Source: Leishmania martiniquensis
Lineage: Eukaryota > Euglenozoa > Kinetoplastea > Trypanosomatida > Trypanosomatidae
Assembly (NCBI RefSeq): GCF_017916325.1
Contig: NC_090169.1
Span: 96,001 to 160,000, forward strand
Direction: 5' to 3'
Length of the DNA: 64,000 bases
Part shown: one piece after another, positions 1 to 10,276 of the stretch
How the letters are laid out: every line of letters starts with the position of its first letter
Position numbering within the stretch: position 1 is the first letter of the stretch
The notes under the pieces: generated by a model
What the model was told of the DNA's origin: nothing
Databases searched by the model: none
Seen by the model: the letters and a program-made list of their open reading frames with translations, nothing else
Translations under genes and position numbers: made by a program

Positions 1-123
1 AGGGCAGAGATGGCCGCACTGCGGAAAGTGAACGCTTCACTAGAAATGCGCCTCGCTGAGGTCGAGGGCGACCGCGCCCCTCTGCGAGATCAGCTACACA
101 GTCTTCTCTCGTATACGGCGTAG
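1..123 (+). CDS. C-terminal end of an upstream gene, probably coiled-coil
   Basis: Frame 1 is open from the first base to a TAG at 121-123, giving the last 40 residues of a protein whose start lies outside the window. The residues are rich in Leu, Glu, Ala and Arg with roughly heptad-spaced leucines (for example MAALRKVN, LEMRLAEVEGD and LRDQLHSLL), which suggests the end of an alpha-helical coiled coil. It has the same strand and the same GC-rich third-position usage as the following genes. No family can be named from 40 residues. It could be the tail of any long cytoskeletal or kinesin-like protein. Confidence 0.55.
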   Translation, partial: RAEMAALRKVNASLEMRLAEVEGDRAPLRDQLHSLLSYTA

Positions 124-1281
124 TGGGTGATATGCGTGTGCCTCTGTAGTGGTACTCTCGCTCTCGCGCTCTTCTTCCTTCGCAGCCCCCTCACTCACAC
201 CCTTCTCGCTCATCCGCAGCGATCGCCGAGGAGAGAGTGCCATTCGACAATGCTGGAGGACGCCAGAAGGACTGTATTTCTGCTGGTCCTGCTGGGTCAA
301 CAGGTGGCGAAGATGCGTCGTGCCACCCTCGAGGGCGGTGCACATCGGTGGCGGTGGTGTTTGGCGTGTACATTACGGCTCTTCTTACTTCATTACCGGT
401 GCCTGTGTGAGAGGCGCCGACGCGCGCGGGCGGCGGATGCCTCTTTGGTCGTCTTACCTCTCCTCTGCCTCCCCCTCTCTTTCTCTGCGGGCCGTGTGGC
501 AACGCGTGCTGTGGGGTGGCGGAGGGGGGAGGGGGGGCAGAGGAGAGGGCAGTGGCCACTCAGGTTCTTTCGCACACACAAAAAAAAACGCTTGCAGAAA
601 CGTGCGTGCGCAGTACGCCCGCTGCCATCGATATACAAATGCGCAGCTAAAAAAAAATCCCGCAAGCGGAGGGATTAGGGAGACAGGATATATACAATGG
701 TCGGGCGATGCTCGGATGTGACTCACAGGGGCCTTACTCCGTGTGTCGGTCACAGCACGCTTTCTGTCCCTCCCTCTTGCATTCTCCCTCTCTCCGCTTG
801 GTGCGGCCAGAGGTATGCTCTTTTATTCATCGCCGCTCGGCTCTCGCATGCCACGTTGCGCCTCCTCGATGAGGTGTTCTGCGTCTACGTGCATGCGCCG
901 GAGCGAAGGATCGAAGAGATGCGTCGCCACCGTCCCGCCTCGCCTCACCATCGACAAGTTTTTTTTTCCAGCTTCTCGCTTCCTCTTTTTTTTTTCGGCT
1001 GCACGCCTCCGTTCGGTCTTAGCTTTCGCTGGGCTCCTGTCACTGTGTAGGGCGTCGAAGCTCCGGCACGGCGGTCATCCGGGCACCCTTTTGTGCCTGC
1101 CCCTCCCCTCATCTTCCTCCTCATGCGGCACTTCCCTTCTCGGAAGAAAAACGTTTATCGTGATCGGTACGCACACACACGCACACACGCAGAGACTGAG
1201 AGAGAGATTCACCAGCGTGCACACGTCAGGGCGGGGCAGTTGGACAGCTGTTCATAATCTGTGGGACGCTTTTGGTAGAGG
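124..1281 (+). other. Intergenic region: 3' UTR of upstream gene and leader of next gene
   Basis: No convincing gene. The open frames here overlap on both strands and translate low-complexity Ser/Leu/Arg-rich strings. The region holds A-runs near 581-589 and 650-657, two T-runs at about 959-967 and 985-995 with AG at 970-971, and a CT-rich block at about 1088-1140. These are typical of a trypanosomatid polyadenylation/trans-splicing interval. A CA repeat lies at about 1170-1190. Confidence 0.6.
955..971 (+). promoter_or_regulatory. Candidate polypyrimidine tract and spliced-leader acceptor for the 415-aa gene
   Basis: A T-run ends in CCAG at 968-971. A second CT-rich stretch (985-1140) lies between it and the start codon, so the acceptor could also be one of the AGs near 1189-1199. 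The choice is inferred from the poly-Y then AG rule only. Confidence 0.35.
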
Positions 1282-2529
1282 ATGTCTAACTCCAGCGGCG
1301 ACCGTCCGCAAACGTCGTGCAGGTCACCTGTGCAGCCGCGGGTTCGAGGCGGCCTCACAACGGGCAGCGCAGGAATCATGCCCAGCGAGTATCACAGCGG
1401 CCTCGCAGATGCTAAACCGCGGCCATCGTTGCAGCAGAGGTATAGCATGCGCGCTGGCTTGTCGAGTGCGCCGCGTCACCCCCAGGGCCGGCGGCACCTG
1501 GATCCTCACCACTTCACCAACCTCAGCGATGACGCAAAGCGGGCAGAGGGGCGGCTGGGTCGCGCGCATGTGACTTCGTCAGAGCAGCAGAAGCGCGCAG
1601 ATGCCTACTACGCCACAAAACAGCCAACGGTTGCTCAACCGCCAGGCGCGGAGTGCAACCTGTACCTCACTTCCTACTACTACACGCCGTTGTCGAAGCA
1701 GGATAGTCCATCACTGCCGAGCCGGCGGCCAGCAGGGTTTCGCGCGGACGCGCAGAGCACATCCTTTCAACTCTCTGAGGCCCGGCTGCGCAAAATCAAG
1801 CGTGAGCATCCAAGTTACAACGAAGAGGTGCTACGCGCCCTGCAGCAGCACCACGGCGACTACAGCATTGTGCCCACAGAGCAGAAAATCACACGCCGCG
1901 TTGCCGTGGAGGAGTACGCGAAGGACAGCAACGCGCGGGTGGCACAAATCGAGGCCTCCACCAAGTACCACGGCACGCCTGACCTGGGCTCCCCAGCACC
2001 GGCCATCGAACGCACCGTGCCGTACGCGCTCACAGAGGCGTGCCCGCCACGCGCCGACACGCAGCTGTCGTGTACCTCGCACGTCCGCATGTACCCTGGC
2101 CGTGGTCGAAGCTCCTCTCCCCCGGCGACACCTGTGAGACCATGCGATCGCCACTTGCACGATGGGCCGGCCCCCTATGACTCGGTCGCTGTCTCAGGTC
2201 CGGCCTACCCATCGCCGCCCGTCGTTGGCGAGAAGTGCAGTCTCTACGCGAGGCCAACACTCGTTCGCATGGACGAACGCCGCCACCTCAGTTGCATGGA
2301 GGACACGGACTCGCTGGCCATGAAGCGGGCGCGCGCGCGCAGCGGTGCCAGCGCTTCAGAGGAACGGCCGGACTTCATTTTCGGCCCTGGCCCCGCACCA
2401 CAGGCTCGCGAGCCGTCACTGCGGTACCGCACAGAAGCGCGTTGGAAGGCACAAGAGCGCAACGTACAAGAGCGGCGCACCGGTCGCGCGCTCTGCCCGC
2501 AGTCCTACAAGTCTACCGCTCTGTGGTAG
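1282..2529 (+). CDS. Conserved-looking hypothetical protein, 415 aa
   Basis: This is an ATG-started frame ending in TAG at 2527-2529, with codon choice (GC-rich third positions) like the recognised genes nearby. I do not recognise the family. The protein is polar and mostly disordered, rich in Arg, Ser, Pro and Ala, with no transmembrane segment or signal peptide and no catalytic motif that I can see. A charged helical segment lies at about residues 165-215 (SEARLRKIKREHPSYNEEVL to VEEYAKDSNARVAQIEAS) and is the most ordered part. Tyrosine-rich patches occur around residues 105-135. It may be a basic scaffold or cytoskeleton-associated protein, but that is a guess from composition. The start is supported by the preceding CT-rich leader and by the lack of a longer ATG frame. 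Confidence 0.75.
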   Translation: MSNSSGDRPQTSCRSPVQPRVRGGLTTGSAGIMPSEYHSGLADAKPRPSLQQRYSMRAGLSSAPRHPQGRRHLDPHHFTNLSDDAKRAEGRLGRAHVTSSEQQKRADAYYATKQPTVAQPPGAECNLYLTSYYYTPLSKQDSPSLPSRRPAGFRADAQSTSFQLSEARLRKIKREHPSYNEEVLRALQQHHGDYSIVPTEQKITRRVAVEEYAKDSNARVAQIEASTKYHGTPDLGSPAPAIERTVPYALTEACPPRADTQLSCTSHVRMYPGRGRSSSPPATPVRPCDRHLHDGPAPYDSVAVSGPAYPSPPVVGEKCSLYARPTLVRMDERRHLSCMEDTDSLAMKRARARSGASASEERPDFIFGPGPAPQAREPSLRYRTEARWKAQERNVQERRTGRALCPQSYKSTALW

Positions 2530-3640
2530 GGAGGAGCACACGTGCACGTCCACTGGCGCTGCAACAGTCCGCGCCAGTACTGCCCTTTCTCGTCCTCGTC
2601 GTAAGTGAGTGGGCTGCTGAATGGCGGTGCTGCCTTATGATGCCATGCGGTTCGGCTACTCGGTGTGCGTGCGGGTGTGTATGCGCTCATGAGGCATTTC
2701 ACACACACGCACACATACAGAGAGGGGGCCATGTGTGTATCGCCCTAAGCGTTGTGTCATCCCTTTGCGGGGTCGCGTGGGGGAGAGGGCCGACGGGGAT
2801 GGCTCTCATCTGCTACGGCGGTCTTTCGCTGCAAGTATGGGCGTACGATGCAGCTGCCTCCATCGCCAACTCGGGTTCATCAGCCCCCACCCCTTCTCCC
2901 TCAGACGACCGTTCTGCATCCCTTCTTCGTCCCCGCCTTAGCCCCTCCCCTGCCACCTCAGCAGCCGGCAATGTGTAGTGCTGGGAACTCCACACGCTTC
3001 TTCAGCGATTCCCCCCACGTCGCCTTCGCTTTCTGCTCCTTCATCCACCTGCGTGAATCGGAGCTCCTCGCTACCGTGCATGGTCTCTCCTCCTTTCCCC
3101 CTTTTTGATCTCCCTCTCTGTGTGTGCGTGCGTCTGCACCCATCGGTTTAGAGTACGCCGACTGCGTCGTCGGGCCTTCTTTTCTTTGATTTTTTTGTGT
3201 GCCGCCATGAGTCACAAGTGCGCAGGATGTCTGCAGCGTTCAACACCTTCCCCCCTCCCCGCAAACACACACACTTCCTCTACCTCCCTCTTCTCGTGCT
3301 GGCTCCTCCCTCCCCTTCGCCCCATAGTCTGTCCTGTCTGTCTTCGTTGCTCTGTGCAGACGCTGCAACCGCCATCCCTCCCCCCTTTTCCGCGCATTAG
3401 CTCCAGCCAGCGGTGGGACAGAGACGCGAGGCAGTGGCAGAGACGGAGAAGAGCTCAGACCGTCCGCCCTGATGTGAAGTGCCGAACGCACGCAGCCGCC
3501 TGCATGCTCCTCTCTTCCACAACGTGTATGCTAACGGCCACGCCTTTTGTATCCGCCCCTCGTTAGAATATTTCTTCTCCCCTCGTCTTCGTCGCATCGC
3601 TGCCTTTCACCAAATCGAAGTCGATAATGTGCATACACAC

Positions 3641-3674
3641 ACATATATCTGTATATATATATACAGATATATGT
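3641..3674. repeat. 34-bp perfect palindrome in a TA/CA microsatellite
   Basis: The 34 bases are exactly self-complementary, with arms ACATATATCTGTATATA. After a two-base AT bulge on the right side, the CA/TG flanks (3631-3640 and 3677-3684) extend the pairing, so a single strand could form a stem of about 25 bp. It lies between two genes on the same strand and may form a cruciform in DNA or a hairpin in the precursor RNA. Confidence 0.85.
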
Positions 3675-4095
3675 ATGTGTGTACATGTCCATGTGTATGC
3701 ATCCATCTATGTTTATGTACACGCATCACATAAAGCGCGCCGACTGCGGCGACGTTGCAGGCCGCTGCGCGCGCTGTGGCTCTCCCTCTACCTCTCGTTC
3801 CAACTTCCATCGGCTGCTGCTGCTTCCCTTCTCTTGGCGGGAGCCCCTCAAGCGGGTGTAAGTCGTGCCTGTCCACCTGGCTGAGGACGAGACGAGGGTG
3901 GACAGTCGTGAGCCAAAAAAAGGGCACCGAGGGCCTTCGTCTCGAGCATCTATGACGGCGAGGCAACGCCAGCGGGGTGGAAAAGGATGGGAAGGGAGGT
4001 GTGCGCATGACTCTGCTTCGTGGCTCGCAGACAACGTGGCCCGGGCACTCACTCACTTCCCTGTACTCTTTGTCGTCTCTCACAGAAGCTATTCT

Positions 4096-4179
4096 CTGTC
4101 CATGTCACCTCCTCCTCCTTCTCCTTCTACTGCGAACGCCCACACGCGTTCTCTGGCCGCTCTCCTCTGCGCAACTAAG
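4096..4179 (+). promoter_or_regulatory. Polypyrimidine tract and candidate splice acceptor for the RIIa gene
   Basis: A CT-rich tract with repeated TCCTCC and TTCTCC motifs is followed by AG at 4178-4179, 56 bases before the ATG. A second AG at 4196-4197 is an alternative. Confidence 0.5.
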
Positions 4180-4235
4180 CGCCCATTACACGTTTAGCGG
4201 AGCTATCACTATAGCGGGCGTCTGCCTACCGAAAA

Positions 4236-4508
4236 ATGGCGGACCCCACAGCTGCCAGGCTCATGGCGGAGCCGACGCTGAAGGAGGCGGCGACAGCCGT
4301 CTTCAGTGAAGAGGAGCGCACTGCACTCAAGACCAATCTACGGTCAGAGCAAATATCACAGGCCAAGTATCTCCGCGCGCACCCAGAGGTTCACAAAGCC
4401 GTGCAGGAAGGCTTAGCAAGGGTGCTGCAAGCTCAGCCGGAGGACCCGGTCGCCTTTCTTACGGAGTACTTTATGAGTGAAGATTTCCTGCGCCCGCGGC
4501 ATCCGTGA
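4236..4508 (+). CDS. Small RIIa/Dpy-30-like dimerisation-domain protein, 90 aa
   Basis: A short ATG frame of 90 residues. The central part reads YLRAHPEVHKAVQEGLARVL then QAQPEDPVAFLTEYF. That is the helix-turn-helix of the RIIa/Dpy-30 fold: a Pro-bounded first helix, then a Pro-Glu-Asp-Pro turn and a second helix ending in a conserved Tyr-Phe. Proteins of this type (the RIIAD1 and radial-spoke/AKAP-docking families) dimerise and bind amphipathic anchoring helices. In flagellates they are often axonemal. The N-terminal 35 residues form a charged helix. No other domain is present, so the protein probably works as an adaptor or docking subunit. The ATG follows a polypyrimidine tract. The domain assignment comes from motif recognition, and the flagellar role is inference. 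Confidence 0.8.
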   Translation: MADPTAARLMAEPTLKEAATAVFSEEERTALKTNLRSEQISQAKYLRAHPEVHKAVQEGLARVLQAQPEDPVAFLTEYFMSEDFLRPRHP

Positions 4509-5466
4509 AGATGGTGCATCCTCTCTCCCCCTCCCCCGACGTTCGCAGGCTCGCCTCTTCAGCAGCTGCTCTGCACAAGTGAAAGGGGTGCGCCGGCATC
4601 TTTCGCCGCCGACTAGCGCACACACTTTATCTGCGTCGCTTATCAGCGCGCCGTGGTGGGCGCCTTTTTTTCTTCAATGTATGGTAGTCTCTCCCCCTTT
4701 CCTTCCCCCTTTCCACTGTCTGGACATGAACATCACCGGATCCCCTCCGCCCCACAAAGCCAACGCTGATGGCGGTCGCCTCACCATCTCCTGCATGGTA
4801 TTGCGTAGGCAGGGAACCTCTTCCCAACCGCATCGCACGGCACCTTCTCCCTTACCTGGCACCCCACCTCACCCCCTCTTGCGATCTCCAGTGACGAGGT
4901 GTACGCATCCGCTTGACGAGGCTTTGAAAAGGGAGGTAGGCTGTGTTGAGTGCGTGTGTGTGTTGGGGGGGAGGAGAATAAGAGAGAAGGGGTGGGACAA
5001 GAAAGCGACAGCCAACTCCCTCCCCCTCCCCCGCGCACCCATCCGCTGCATTGCATGCTCACCTAGCGCACCCATCAGCTCTGCTTCCCTCGGTACTGTT
5101 TCTTTGTGTCACGTTGCCGGGGGCCTCCCCTCCCTCCTCCTCTTCCTTCCCTCCGCTGCCGCTGCCCTCACTTTTTTTGTTCTCACGCCAGCGTCGCTAT
5201 TGGAGCAGCTCTCGACAGAGCCTCCTCTCGCCGTTTCGCGCTTTGACTTTAAGAGAGAGGGCGAGGCAGGCGGGCGGGGGGGCGGAGAAGGTCAGGCAGA
5301 AGCGGATGCACTCATTGCGCGAGGGAGCCGTACAGCTGCCCGTCTCCGGCCTTCTCTCTTCTCTCTTCTGCACACCTCCGCGAGCGCGTGCGCGTGAGGT
5401 TTTCCGCTGATTCTGTCCAAGCACCTACGCACACGCACCTCTGCCTCCTGGCGAGGTACCCGCGGG
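4509..5466 (+). other. Intergenic region, 3' UTR of the RIIa gene and leader of the flavoprotein gene
   Basis: No gene is supported. CT-rich stretches occur at 4690-4720, 4840-4880 and 5125-5191. A G-run with purine-rich sequence sits at 4963-4995. Confidence 0.55.
5125..5191 (+). promoter_or_regulatory. Polypyrimidine tract and splice acceptor for the flavoprotein gene
   Basis: A long CT tract (TCCCCTCCCTCCTCCTCTTC and a T7 run) leads to AG at 5190-5191. The predicted 5' UTR is about 275 bases. Confidence 0.5.
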
Positions 5467-7857
5467 ATGCTGCGAACGCGACCACAGCGAATGTACCTGC
5501 CGAGAGCCCTCAAGAAGGATCCCAATGCACACCCGCTGCAGGTGCAGAACTCGCAGCGCTTTCTGCGCACGGCCTGCGTCGGTGCACTGATGGCGTTGAT
5601 CTTGTCGACCATCATGGGCCTCCGTAAGGTGCAACAGCGAAACCGGCTGTCGCAGAGAGAACTGCTACGCAAGCGGCAAGGGCAGCGGGTTGTCATTATT
5701 GGAGGGGGCGCTGGCGGGTCCACGGTGGCGGCGCTCCTCGCGAATTCGATGCCGGAATTGAAGATCACAGTGATTGAGAAAGAACGGCATCAGATCTTTC
5801 TCGGGCATGTTGCCCTCGCGCACGTTGGTCACCGCAGCTACGACATTGCCACCACGACGGGCATAGACGTCCTCCGCTCCCCTGCGACGTGGAACGTGAC
5901 ACGGGACGCCAACCTCGTGGCTGCGGAGGCGCTGCGCGTGGACGCAGACGCAAAGAAGGTGTACGTGCGCAGCACCAAAGCAATGCTGGCCGCTGCGACG
6001 GTCCCCAGCGACGACGCTGCAAGTGGGCGGTACCCTAGCTGGGGGGAGCGCTTCCTGCATCGCTGCTGGCCAAGTCGTCATCCCCAAATATCGACAGTCT
6101 CGTTCAACGAGGACGGCAGCGCCAACCTCTCTGACGGCACAACGGTCTTTTCGTACGATGCGTTGGTGGTCGCTGCAGGTGCGCAGCGCTCGCTCGGGTA
6201 CTTGGCGGGCCAGGTGCAGTCGAGGCAGCTGGACACCTACCGCATCGCCGTGAACCCCGGCACTACGCGTGACAACCTGGCGAACCTCTTCTCAGGTAAT
6301 GTGCTGCACGTGAAGGTACCGCCTTCTTCGTTTGTGGCGCAAATGGAAGCGGCGCGTGCATTGATGGCAGCACCTCACGGGGTGCCAAGCTGCGGAGTGC
6401 CGAGGCTTGAGCTGGGTGCGGTCATTACTCCGGCGCTGCGTACGCCACCAGCAGCGGCGGCTCCATCAACTCCATCCTCTCCCACAACGGCGGGCCCCTC
6501 TTCTACGTCGCCTTTGCTCGCCCGCTCGTTTGGCACGTCGCGTGCCGCAGCCGCGTCGACAGAAGCGACGGACACACCGCTGATCCCAGACGAAGTGGCT
6601 GAGCGACTGCAGTGCGTGTCCGGCTCGGCCACCGCTGCTTCTCCTTTGGGAGCGCTAGCGCGGTGGTGCATGCACTACAGCAGCCGCCAGCACGACAGCA
6701 CCTTTGTTTCGAGCGTCAACACCATCTGGAAGTACCTCCACTACTACAACAAGTTGGGTCTGTGCCACTACGTCGCGGTGACAGCTGACCCACAGCCGAT
6801 AGGACCCGCACCACGAGCGGTGAACGAAGTCATCGAGAAGTTCTGGCGAGAGCGGCAATTGGCGTGCCAAAAGCATTGCGGCGGTACTGCAGAGCGCTTT
6901 CACCTACTCTTCCACAGCTACTTGTCCACTGTGGACACCGTGGCGAATGTGGCAACGCTTTACGATTACCAGAATAACGCAGAGGTGCGCGTGCCGTACA
7001 GCCTACTAGTGCTGGATCTTCCGCTTTGCGCACCGGCGTTCGTGCGCGCGAGCGGACTGCATCGCACGTGCTACGTAGAGGAGTGCGTGATGCCCGCGCT
7101 GCGGCGCGGTACAGAGGAGGCTGCGGTGCCGCAGCTGCGCAAGCATGCGCTTCTGCGAAAAACAAAGGAGGAAATGGAGGCGCTCTTCGAGAATGAGGCG
7201 TCGTTCATGGACGTGGACCACGAGACGCTGCAGCACCGCCGCTACGCAGATATCTTCGCGCTTGGCGACGTGGCGGGTGTACCATCCGCAAAGAGTTACG
7301 GTGCCGTCTCGGCTCAAGTACCTGTCGTTGTGCACAACGTCCGACAAGTGCTTGCAGGCCAGAGGGCGCAGGCACAGGCTCAGGCTCAGGCTCAGGCGGC
7401 GGAAGCCCCAGGCAAGGTGGCTGCTGCGGCGGCGATGACGCGGACGCCTGTGCTGCCCAAAGCGAACGCCAGGTACACAGGCTACTCCTCGTTTCACGTG
7501 GTGATGACCACCTGGCGGGCGATGTGGCCGGAGATGTGCTATGATGCGCCGCAGACGGAGCTGAGGTGCTGTTCGCCGCCGTCGTCGCCGGCTGACTCAG
7601 CGGAGGCAGCTCTCAAGCAGAGGTGGGATGTAGTCGCCCCTCTCGCGCACTGCGATCATCATCTGTGGAACAGCCTTGCTTGGCGGGATCTTCGCGGCCT
7701 CCTGAATGGCCTCTTTCACCAGCTGGCCCTCTACGAGCTTATCCATTTCTTCATCTTTAGCCGCGGGCTGTGGTACTCACCGTCGTGGTTTGGCGTGCCA
7801 ACGTACTCCCCGGACGACGGCACGCTGCGCGTGTCTTCATGGAAGGACCTCCTTTGA
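5467..7857 (+). CDS. Sulfide:quinone oxidoreductase-like FAD protein, membrane-anchored, 796 aa
   Basis: A hydrophobic segment at residues about 36-50 (ACVGALMALILSTIMGL) suggests an N-terminal membrane anchor or mitochondrial targeting region. It is followed by the dinucleotide-binding motif VVIIGGGAGGSTVAALL (residues about 75-91). A second signature, YDALVVAAGAQ, is at about 230. The C-terminal FAD motif ETLQHRRYADIFALGDVAG (about 583-602) is very close to sulfide:quinone oxidoreductases (SQOR). The extreme C terminus (SRGLWYSPSWFG) also matches the membrane-binding tail of that family. Insertions of Ala/Pro/Ser-rich sequence (about 320-385) and an Ala-Gln repeat (about 635-645) make it far longer than the usual 430-450 residues. 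Both cysteines that do chemistry in SQOR appear substituted: the second lies in a GYTSC-like motif, which here reads GYSSF. The enzyme may therefore use a different acceptor or donor, or be a relative of type-II NADH dehydrogenase. The fold is confident; the substrate is not. Confidence 0.8.
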   Translation: MLRTRPQRMYLPRALKKDPNAHPLQVQNSQRFLRTACVGALMALILSTIMGLRKVQQRNRLSQRELLRKRQGQRVVIIGGGAGGSTVAALLANSMPELKITVIEKERHQIFLGHVALAHVGHRSYDIATTTGIDVLRSPATWNVTRDANLVAAEALRVDADAKKVYVRSTKAMLAAATVPSDDAASGRYPSWGERFLHRCWPSRHPQISTVSFNEDGSANLSDGTTVFSYDALVVAAGAQRSLGYLAGQVQSRQLDTYRIAVNPGTTRDNLANLFSGNVLHVKVPPSSFVAQMEAARALMAAPHGVPSCGVPRLELGAVITPALRTPPAAAAPSTPSSPTTAGPSSTSPLLARSFGTSRAAAASTEATDTPLIPDEVAERLQCVSGSATAASPLGALARWCMHYSSRQHDSTFVSSVNTIWKYLHYYNKLGLCHYVAVTADPQPIGPAPRAVNEVIEKFWRERQLACQKHCGGTAERFHLLFHSYLSTVDTVANVATLYDYQNNAEVRVPYSLLVLDLPLCAPAFVRASGLHRTCYVEECVMPALRRGTEEAAVPQLRKHALLRKTKEEMEALFENEASFMDVDHETLQHRRYADIFALGDVAGVPSAKSYGAVSAQVPVVVHNVRQVLAGQRAQAQAQAQAQAAEAPGKVAAAAAMTRTPVLPKANARYTGYSSFHVVMTTWRAMWPEMCYDAPQTELRCCSPPSSPADSAEAALKQRWDVVAPLAHCDHHLWNSLAWRDLRGLLNGLFHQLALYELIHFFIFSRGLWYSPSWFGVPTYSPDDGTLRVSSWKDLL
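7369..7404 (+). repeat. In-frame CAGGCT hexanucleotide repeat
   Basis: Four to five imperfect tandem copies of CAGGCT/CAGGCA encode an Ala-Gln run within the flavoprotein gene, just after its last FAD-binding motif. The unit is a multiple of three, so length changes keep the frame. Confidence 0.85.
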
Positions 7858-8871
7858 GTTTGGGGGAACTTCAGGGAAAGCGAGTGAGGCGCTTGAGGAG
7901 AAAGCAGCGCTTGACGGCCCAACAACATCGTGCGCACACACATACAGATATATATGCATGCGTGTGTGTGTGTTCACCGTTTGCAGGCCGACTTCTGTTT
8001 CACAGGTATCACGTGCTCTCCACTCTGTGCGGAGGTGCACGCCTTCCGGTGTCTGCGGGGCGTCTCTCTACCACGCTGAGTTTTGTATGCCGCGTCCGTG
8101 TCATTAGCGCGCACCGCCTCGCGTCTCTCTTTTCCCAGCGGTCATGAACGAGGTGCTTTCTCTCAGCCAGCAGGCATGTGCACAACGCGGGTCACCACCG
8201 ACCTCAGCCCCCGAAGAGCTGCACGGTTGCGCCATCCCTCTCCACTCCTGACAGCTGAGAAAGTCTGAGGTGCATCCAGACAGCAAACGGACGTTGAGGC
8301 GTTCCATGAGAGGGGTGCGCGATGTTGGTTAGCGTCTGCCATGATGCCCCGCCCCCCCTCCTCCCCCCTCTTGCCCCTGCGTTCGCCCACACGTCAGCCC
8401 CCTTTCAAACTTTCCCAACCTTTTCCCTCCTCCTCCGTCGACCTCACCTCTTTGTCAGCGTTTCGCATCCCGCCGCTTCATCTGCGCCTGCAGCCGTTCA
8501 CCTGCTGCTCGCGGGCATGGCTACGCTTCATTGAGGATATCGCGTCTCTGCTGTTCATACGTCAACGGCAGTTATCTTCTTTTTTTTTGCTGCGCCGTTT
8601 GGACCAGCCGTCCATCACCGTTGCCGCATCGCCTCCCTCACTGCCCCCTTTAGCGTCGGCACCCTCCTCGTGGCACTCACGCATACATCGCTCTCCCAGT
8701 GCGCGTCTGTGCATGGCGTCGTCCTTGCAGCACGTTCACTGGGCTTTCATACGCGACGGCAGCGACCATAAGACAAGCGAGCCACCACATCATCGATCAG
8801 GTGAAGGACTTCCGTTCGTAGTCGCCCAAGAAAAGAGTGAGAGACAGTTGCAGCTCACAATTCAGACCCTT

Positions 8872-8891
8872 CGCGCGCGCACGCGCGCGCT
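8872..8891. repeat. Alternating purine-pyrimidine CG/CA tract
   Basis: The sequence is CG repeats interrupted by one CA step (CGCGCGCGCACGCGCGCGCT). It is a classic Z-DNA-prone run in intergenic sequence. Confidence 0.6.
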
Positions 8892-10276
8892 CGAATAAAA
8901 CGGCACACGTCTAGTTTTCTGATTCATTTGTGTGCACGCGCACAGAGAGGGAGTCGTGAGAATTCCAAGATAAGCTTTCTTCGCGTAGTGCGAAGGGCAT
9001 CCCCTTCTGTTTTCTTGCCTCCCTGCTCACGCACCGTGGCCGTGCCACAGGTCTGCACTGGTGCCCCTTTCCCCAACCCTCTTGTCAGCTCCTTTACCCG
9101 TACTAGTGCCCCATCTTCTGTCCCTCAGCCGTTGTGTGGCGCTTCTAAGTGTGCTTCTGTGCAAGTCTCTTCTACTGCCCCCCTCCCCCAGCCTCCCCTA
9201 CCCACGCACACTCACACTCAGACAAGTACGAGCGCACACATCACCCCTTTCGAAGCCGCCTCCTCTCCTTTCCTCATCTACTTTGGGCCACCTCCGCTGC
9301 CTGTTGTCTTTCACCTTTCTGTGTTTGCCCTCATTCGCCGTGTAAAGCTGATTATTTTTTTTTACGTCTTGCCTTGCTCCCCCTTTCCCTCCTCCTCCCG
9401 TCCTCCGCCTGCCCCCTGCACTCCGTCTCCGTCGTAGCTGTGGTCGTTGTTTCTTAGGCACTGGCTTGTTTCCCCCTCTGTGTGCCTGCGTGCCGGAGTG
9501 CCTTATTTGGTGCCGTCGCTATGGATGATGGCTGCTCTGAGTGGCCATTTCGATTGATTCCATTGATCTCCATCGGCCCCTCCCATTCTCCTCTGTGTGT
9601 GTGTGTGTGTCCTTCGACTCTCGTGTACTCCTTTGCCCAGTCTCTTCTCCACCCCCCCTCACAAACGCATACGCACCGCCGATAGCCAAGACGCATTCTT
9701 ATCTTCTGTTGCGGCGCACACAGTTATTCAGCTCCCATACAGACTGGAACCAAAGCAGCGGTGTGTTTCGTTGATTATTTCGAATTTCCCTGCAATTCAT
9801 TGTGTGTGCTGCTCCCTCTCCCAACTCCCCTCCCTTTTCTTTCGCCTCCCTCCTGTCTCTGTTGTCGCTGTGGTTGCGTTGAGGTCGCCCACCGCCCCTT
9901 TCCCCTTTTCTTTATCTCGTAAGCAAACTATTATCACTCCTTTGAGCGCACCGGTCGCTGCTTTCACTTCTCCTCTCCGCCCTCCCACGACCCCCCTTTT
10001 TCTCCCTCTCTTTCTCAGCTCTCGCTGCCGCGGTGACAGCGTTGGCGGAACTGCCGCCGGGTGTTATAGACGCCGCGGCACTGCGGAATCTGCGTTGGCA
10101 CCGGCATGCGTGAGTGATCGACCCTCACTTGTTTCTCCCTCCCCCTCCTCATTTTGCGCTATTCTCTTTTACAGTTACTTTCGTACGCGCCCCCCGCCCT
10201 GTTTTGTGTTGCCGCAGTTCTCTCTTCTTCTCTCCAACTCCCTCTCCTCTCTACATCTGCTTCATCCTACGTGTGT

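Larger units (their letters stand above)
2530..4235 (+). other. Intergenic region with CT tracts and a TA/CA palindrome
   Basis: No gene is supported. The segment carries many CT-rich blocks (about 2870-2960, 3240-3400, 4096-4170), a (CA)n stretch at 2700-2716, and a striking palindromic TA/CA microsatellite at 3636-3684, listed separately. Open frames here are pyrimidine-tract translations. Confidence 0.6.

Noticed and set aside
743..1573. 276-codon open frame overlapping the start of the 415-aa gene
   Set aside because: Mostly leader sequence in another frame; the overlapping 415-aa frame has better codon usage.
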